Shown piece after piece: positions 32,772 to 34,233 of a stretch of DNA of 34,233 nt. The notes under the pieces were generated by a model. The model made no database searches, was not told the DNA's origin, and saw only the letters and a list, made by a program, of their open reading frames with translations. Positions within the stretch are counted from its first letter, which is position 1; each line of letters begins with the position of its first letter. Origin of the DNA: Algoriphagus sp. (GTDB lineage: Bacteria > Bacteroidota > Bacteroidia > Cytophagales > Cyclobacteriaceae); assembly GCF_024642405.1 (NCBI RefSeq), contig NZ_JAHEBC010000006.1, positions 1-34,233 on the forward strand, given 5' to 3'. A program made the position numbers and the translations under genes.

Positions 32772-33344
32772 ATGAAAACACAATATTTAATCTGGGTCTC
32801 TGCTTTTGCATCCTTTCTATTTTCATCTTGTGATCCCAAATCATCAGAGTCAATAGAAAAATCAGAAGTTTCTGATTCTGTCGAAGAGACATCGGAAGCC
32901 GAAAACAGGCCAAGTCCACTTGAAGTAAAAGATGCAATGATTTCAGGGAAAGCTTTCAAAGTACATTATGGCTCTCCTTCAGTGAAAGGCAGGACTATTT
33001 GGGGAGATTTAGTTCCATATAATATTGTATGGAGGACTGGTGCAAATGAAGCGACTTACGTAGAGTTAAGTGAGGAAATGTTGGTGGAAGGTGAAAAACT
33101 TGCAGCAGGGAAATATTCGCTTTTTACAATCCCAAAAGAAAATACAGATTGGACAGTAATATTTAACTCTGAATGGGATTTGGAACATGGCCATTTTCAA
33201 TACGATGAAAAAAACGATGTTTTGCGGGTGGAGGTATCCCCACAATGGGAATCAAGTTCACAAGACAGACTTTCAATTGACTTGGAAAATCCAGGGATGG
33301 TGATTAGGTGGGAGAAATTAAAGCTTCCTATTTCTATAAAATAA
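32772..33344 (+). CDS. DUF2911-domain lipoprotein
   Basis: The ORF track uses a TTG at 32742, but the ATG at 32772 starts a good lipoprotein signal (MKTQYLIWVSAFASFLFSSC), giving 190 residues with the lipid-modified Cys at 20. A short acidic Ser/Glu linker follows (~22-50). The rest is a DUF2911 domain: 'VHYGSPSVKGRTIWGDLVPY', 'VWRTGANEATYVELSEEMLV', 'LAAGKYSLFTIPKENTDWTVIFN' and 'GMVIRWEKLKLPISI'. DUF2911 is common in Bacteroidota and has no assigned function. It is monocistronic with its own strong terminator. Confidence 0.93.
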   Translation: MKTQYLIWVSAFASFLFSSCDPKSSESIEKSEVSDSVEETSEAENRPSPLEVKDAMISGKAFKVHYGSPSVKGRTIWGDLVPYNIVWRTGANEATYVELSEEMLVEGEKLAAGKYSLFTIPKENTDWTVIFNSEWDLEHGHFQYDEKNDVLRVEVSPQWESSSQDRLSIDLENPGMVIRWEKLKLPISIK

Positions 33345-33357
33345 GTTTCATAGATAC

Positions 33358-33393
33358 ATGGCCCTCAATCCATAAGATTGAGGGCCATTTTTG
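33358..33393 (+). terminator. Intrinsic terminator of the DUF2911 gene
   Basis: ATGGCCCTCAATC (33358-33370) and GATTGAGGGCCAT (33376-33388) form a perfect 13-bp stem with a CATAA loop, followed by TTTTT. Confidence 0.95.
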
Positions 33394-33531
33394 ATTGATG
33401 TCAAATACAGATTATTCTGAAGGACATTCTAAAAGAAAGGATTAAATTTGCTGGATTTTAAAATTTCGGAAAGTTGATCTGATTACCCTCCTGATTTTCT
33501 AATTTACCTCATCTACTCTTCAAAATCTAAT

Positions 33532-34233
33532 ATGAAGTATATCTCTTTTTTGTTGGTTTTAGGGATTACAATCACTTTGGCGATTTATGTATCTAGGCCA
33601 ATAGGTCCAGTTCCTCCTATTGCACCTCTTTTGGATCCAAATCATGGGTTTTGGCAAAATATGTATAGCGAAGATGATCTGGCTGAAGAAGAGCTAGAAT
33701 TGCCAGGGCTTAGTTCTCCAGTACAGGTGGTTTACGATGAAAATTTAATCCCACATATTTTCGCCGAAAACAAAAAAGATCTTTATCAAGCCCAAGGTTA
33801 TATCACTGCCAAACATAGACTCTGGCAGATGGAATTCCAAACAAGAGCCGCGGCTGGAAGACTTTCTGAAATAGTTGGAGATGTGGCTTTAGATATAGAT
33901 CGAATAGCAAGAAGAAAAGGACTTGGGTATGGAGCTGAATTAGGTTTGGAATTTTTGAAAAATAACGATCCTGAAACTTTAGAATTTTTGGAATCTTATG
34001 CTGCTGGGGTTAACCAGTACATAGAAAGCCTTAGCCCAGGTCAAACTCCAGTTGAATATAAAATATTGAATTATAAACCTGAAGAATGGACTCCTTACAA
34101 GTCGCTTCTATTGCTTAAATACATGTCTGACATGTTAGTGGGAGATAGAGACTTGGAATATTCAAATTTGAGGAAAATTTTAGGTTCTCAAATGTTGGAT
34201 AAGCTTTATCCTGATTATCCAAATGAAGTTGAA
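33532..34233 (+). CDS. Penicillin acylase-family protein, 5' part (cut by window edge)
   Basis: Not in the ORF track because it runs off the window. It starts at the ATG at 33532 and is open for 234 codons to the last base. It begins with an N-terminal membrane or signal segment (MKYISFLLVLGITITLAIYV). The sequence then matches the start of the penicillin acylase/N-terminal nucleophile hydrolase alpha chain: 'VQVVYDENLIPHIFAENKKD', 'YQAQGYITAKHRLWQMEFQT', 'AAGRLSEIVGD' and 'LESYAAGVNQYIESL'. Family members cleave amide bonds (beta-lactams, acyl-homoserine lactones, acyl peptides) after self-processing. The nucleophile Ser of the beta chain lies beyond the window, so activity cannot be judged. 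Confidence 0.93.
   Translation, partial: MKYISFLLVLGITITLAIYVSRPIGPVPPIAPLLDPNHGFWQNMYSEDDLAEEELELPGLSSPVQVVYDENLIPHIFAENKKDLYQAQGYITAKHRLWQMEFQTRAAAGRLSEIVGDVALDIDRIARRKGLGYGAELGLEFLKNNDPETLEFLESYAAGVNQYIESLSPGQTPVEYKILNYKPEEWTPYKSLLLLKYMSDMLVGDRDLEYSNLRKILGSQMLDKLYPDYPNEVE

Overview
The window looks like chromosomal DNA from a marine or freshwater member of the Bacteroidota, most likely Cytophagales (an Algoriphagus/Cyclobacteriaceae-type organism). The signs are low GC, many outer-membrane beta-barrels, a TamL-type lipoprotein, a porin O/P, a DUF2911 lipoprotein, the Bacteroidota order of the suf operon, and occasional TAnnTTTG-like -7 boxes. The genus is an inference. No rRNA, tRNA, insertion sequence, phage or CRISPR was seen. 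The content is mostly core metabolism and envelope biology.

Layout. 1-7.3 kb is a minus-strand outer-membrane block: a partial secreted protein, a POTRA-less BamA/TamA-type barrel translationally coupled to a porin O/P, a small barrel protein, a large OmpA-family protein and its unrecognised 387-aa partner. 7.3-7.7 kb is a gene-poor, inverted-repeat-rich block. 7.7-11.6 kb is an apparent operon tamL-hemF-PAP2 phosphatase, divergent from a plus-strand pair (SpoU/TrmH RNA methyltransferase and SBF-like transporter), followed by a secreted CsgG/LpoB-like protein. 14.3-16.0 kb holds an acyl-CoA-binding protein and citrate synthase on the minus strand, separated by clear terminators.

16.2-22.3 kb is a complete Fe-S assembly operon, sufB-sufC-sufD-sufS-sufE-sufT(DUF59), ending in a bacilliredoxin gene. 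Upstream lies an Lrp/AsnC regulator with its own terminator. A 555-bp palindrome-rich intergenic region separates it from a divergent pair of secreted peptidases (M14-like and S9). thyA converges on the peptidases and shares a bidirectional terminator with them. After that come an MMPL/RND-type exporter, a membrane-anchored endonuclease/exonuclease/phosphatase protein whose gene overlaps it tail to tail, a DUF2911 lipoprotein with a strong terminator, and the 5' part of a penicillin acylase-family gene.

No obviously new defence or mobile system is present. The most interesting items are regulatory or structural: nested palindromes and an orphan intrinsic terminator between lrp and the peptidases, the structured block at 7.4-7.7 kb, an inverted repeat at the suf promoter, the suf-bacilliredoxin linkage, and an M14-like protein in which canonical active-site residues look replaced.
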